From Prevotellaceae bacterium (GTDB taxonomy: Bacteria > Bacteroidota > Bacteroidia > Bacteroidales > UBA932): DNA of 5,206 bases. The notes below the pieces were generated by a model that was not told where the DNA came from, ran no database searches, and saw only the letters and a program-made list of their open reading frames with translations. Made by a program: the position numbers and the translations under genes. Positions within the stretch are counted from its first letter, which is position 1; every line of letters begins with the position of its first letter. Positions 5,147-5,206 of the stretch are shown in pieces. The stretch covers positions 1 through 5,206 of the forward strand of contig JAIROF010000236.1 of NCBI GenBank assembly GCA_031257655.1. Reading direction: 5' to 3'.

Positions 5147-5206
5147 ATGTGTAAATCATTAATAATATGCGGATTAATAATGACATGTTTTAATGCTTCC
5201 AAACAA
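5147..5206 (+). CDS. Start of a probable secreted protein, 3'-truncated
   Basis: An open frame begins with ATG at 5147 and stays open for 20 codons to the window edge. It reads MCKSLIICGLIMTCFNASKQ, which looks like the start of a signal peptide: one lysine, then the hydrophobic stretch LIICGLIMTCF. The frame is closed upstream by TAA at 5135-5137, so this ATG is the most likely start. The preceding bases (ATAATTATAAAACAATCCA) are a typical A/T-rich Bacteroidota leader without a Shine-Dalgarno site. The promoter at 4905-4940 would give it a leader of about 200 bases. Cys14 could be a lipidation site, but its context (MTC) is weak. Product unknown; too short to classify. Confidence 0.5.
   Translation, partial: MCKSLIICGLIMTCFNASKQ

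Overview
The window looks like chromosomal DNA from a member of the Bacteroidota, probably Bacteroidales. Four signs support this. The first gene ends in a type IX secretion (T9SS) type A sorting domain. The second gene is a beta-barrel outer-membrane protein of a style common in this phylum. The start codons have A/T-rich leaders without clear Shine-Dalgarno sites. A Bacteroidota-type promoter box (TATCTTTG, matching TAnnTTTG) lies near the right end. All recognisable genes are on the + strand.

Layout. Positions 1-2273 hold the 3' part of a large secreted, repeat-rich surface protein. It shows one partial and five whole MBG/YDG-like beta repeats of about 84 residues, a cysteine-containing linker region, an Ig-like segment and the T9SS C-terminal domain. 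Positions 2346-3257 encode an outer-membrane beta-barrel protein with a signal peptide. A stem-loop (3273-3309) separates it from 3357-3956, a stand-alone HD-domain protein of the RelA/SpoT hydrolase (MESH1-like) type. The last codons of that gene lie inside a palindromic repetitive element. Positions 4027-4635 encode a 202-residue cytosolic protein of unknown function with a C-terminal four-cysteine pattern.

From 4636 onward the DNA is A/T-rich, and I see no gene until about 5147. This stretch holds a 16-bp tandem duplication, a GC-rich hairpin, a promoter, a 7-bp tandem repeat array just after the promoter, and a long inverted repeat that uses the array as one arm. A new reading frame, apparently beginning with a signal peptide, starts at 5147 and runs off the window.

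The first two genes may act together at the cell surface (cargo plus outer-membrane protein), but that rests on adjacency alone. The HD protein and the cysteine protein have no evident link to them. I see no complete, demonstrably new system. The most unusual pieces are the repeat-built leader at 4933-5146 and the palindromic element that supplies the C-terminus of the HD hydrolase.
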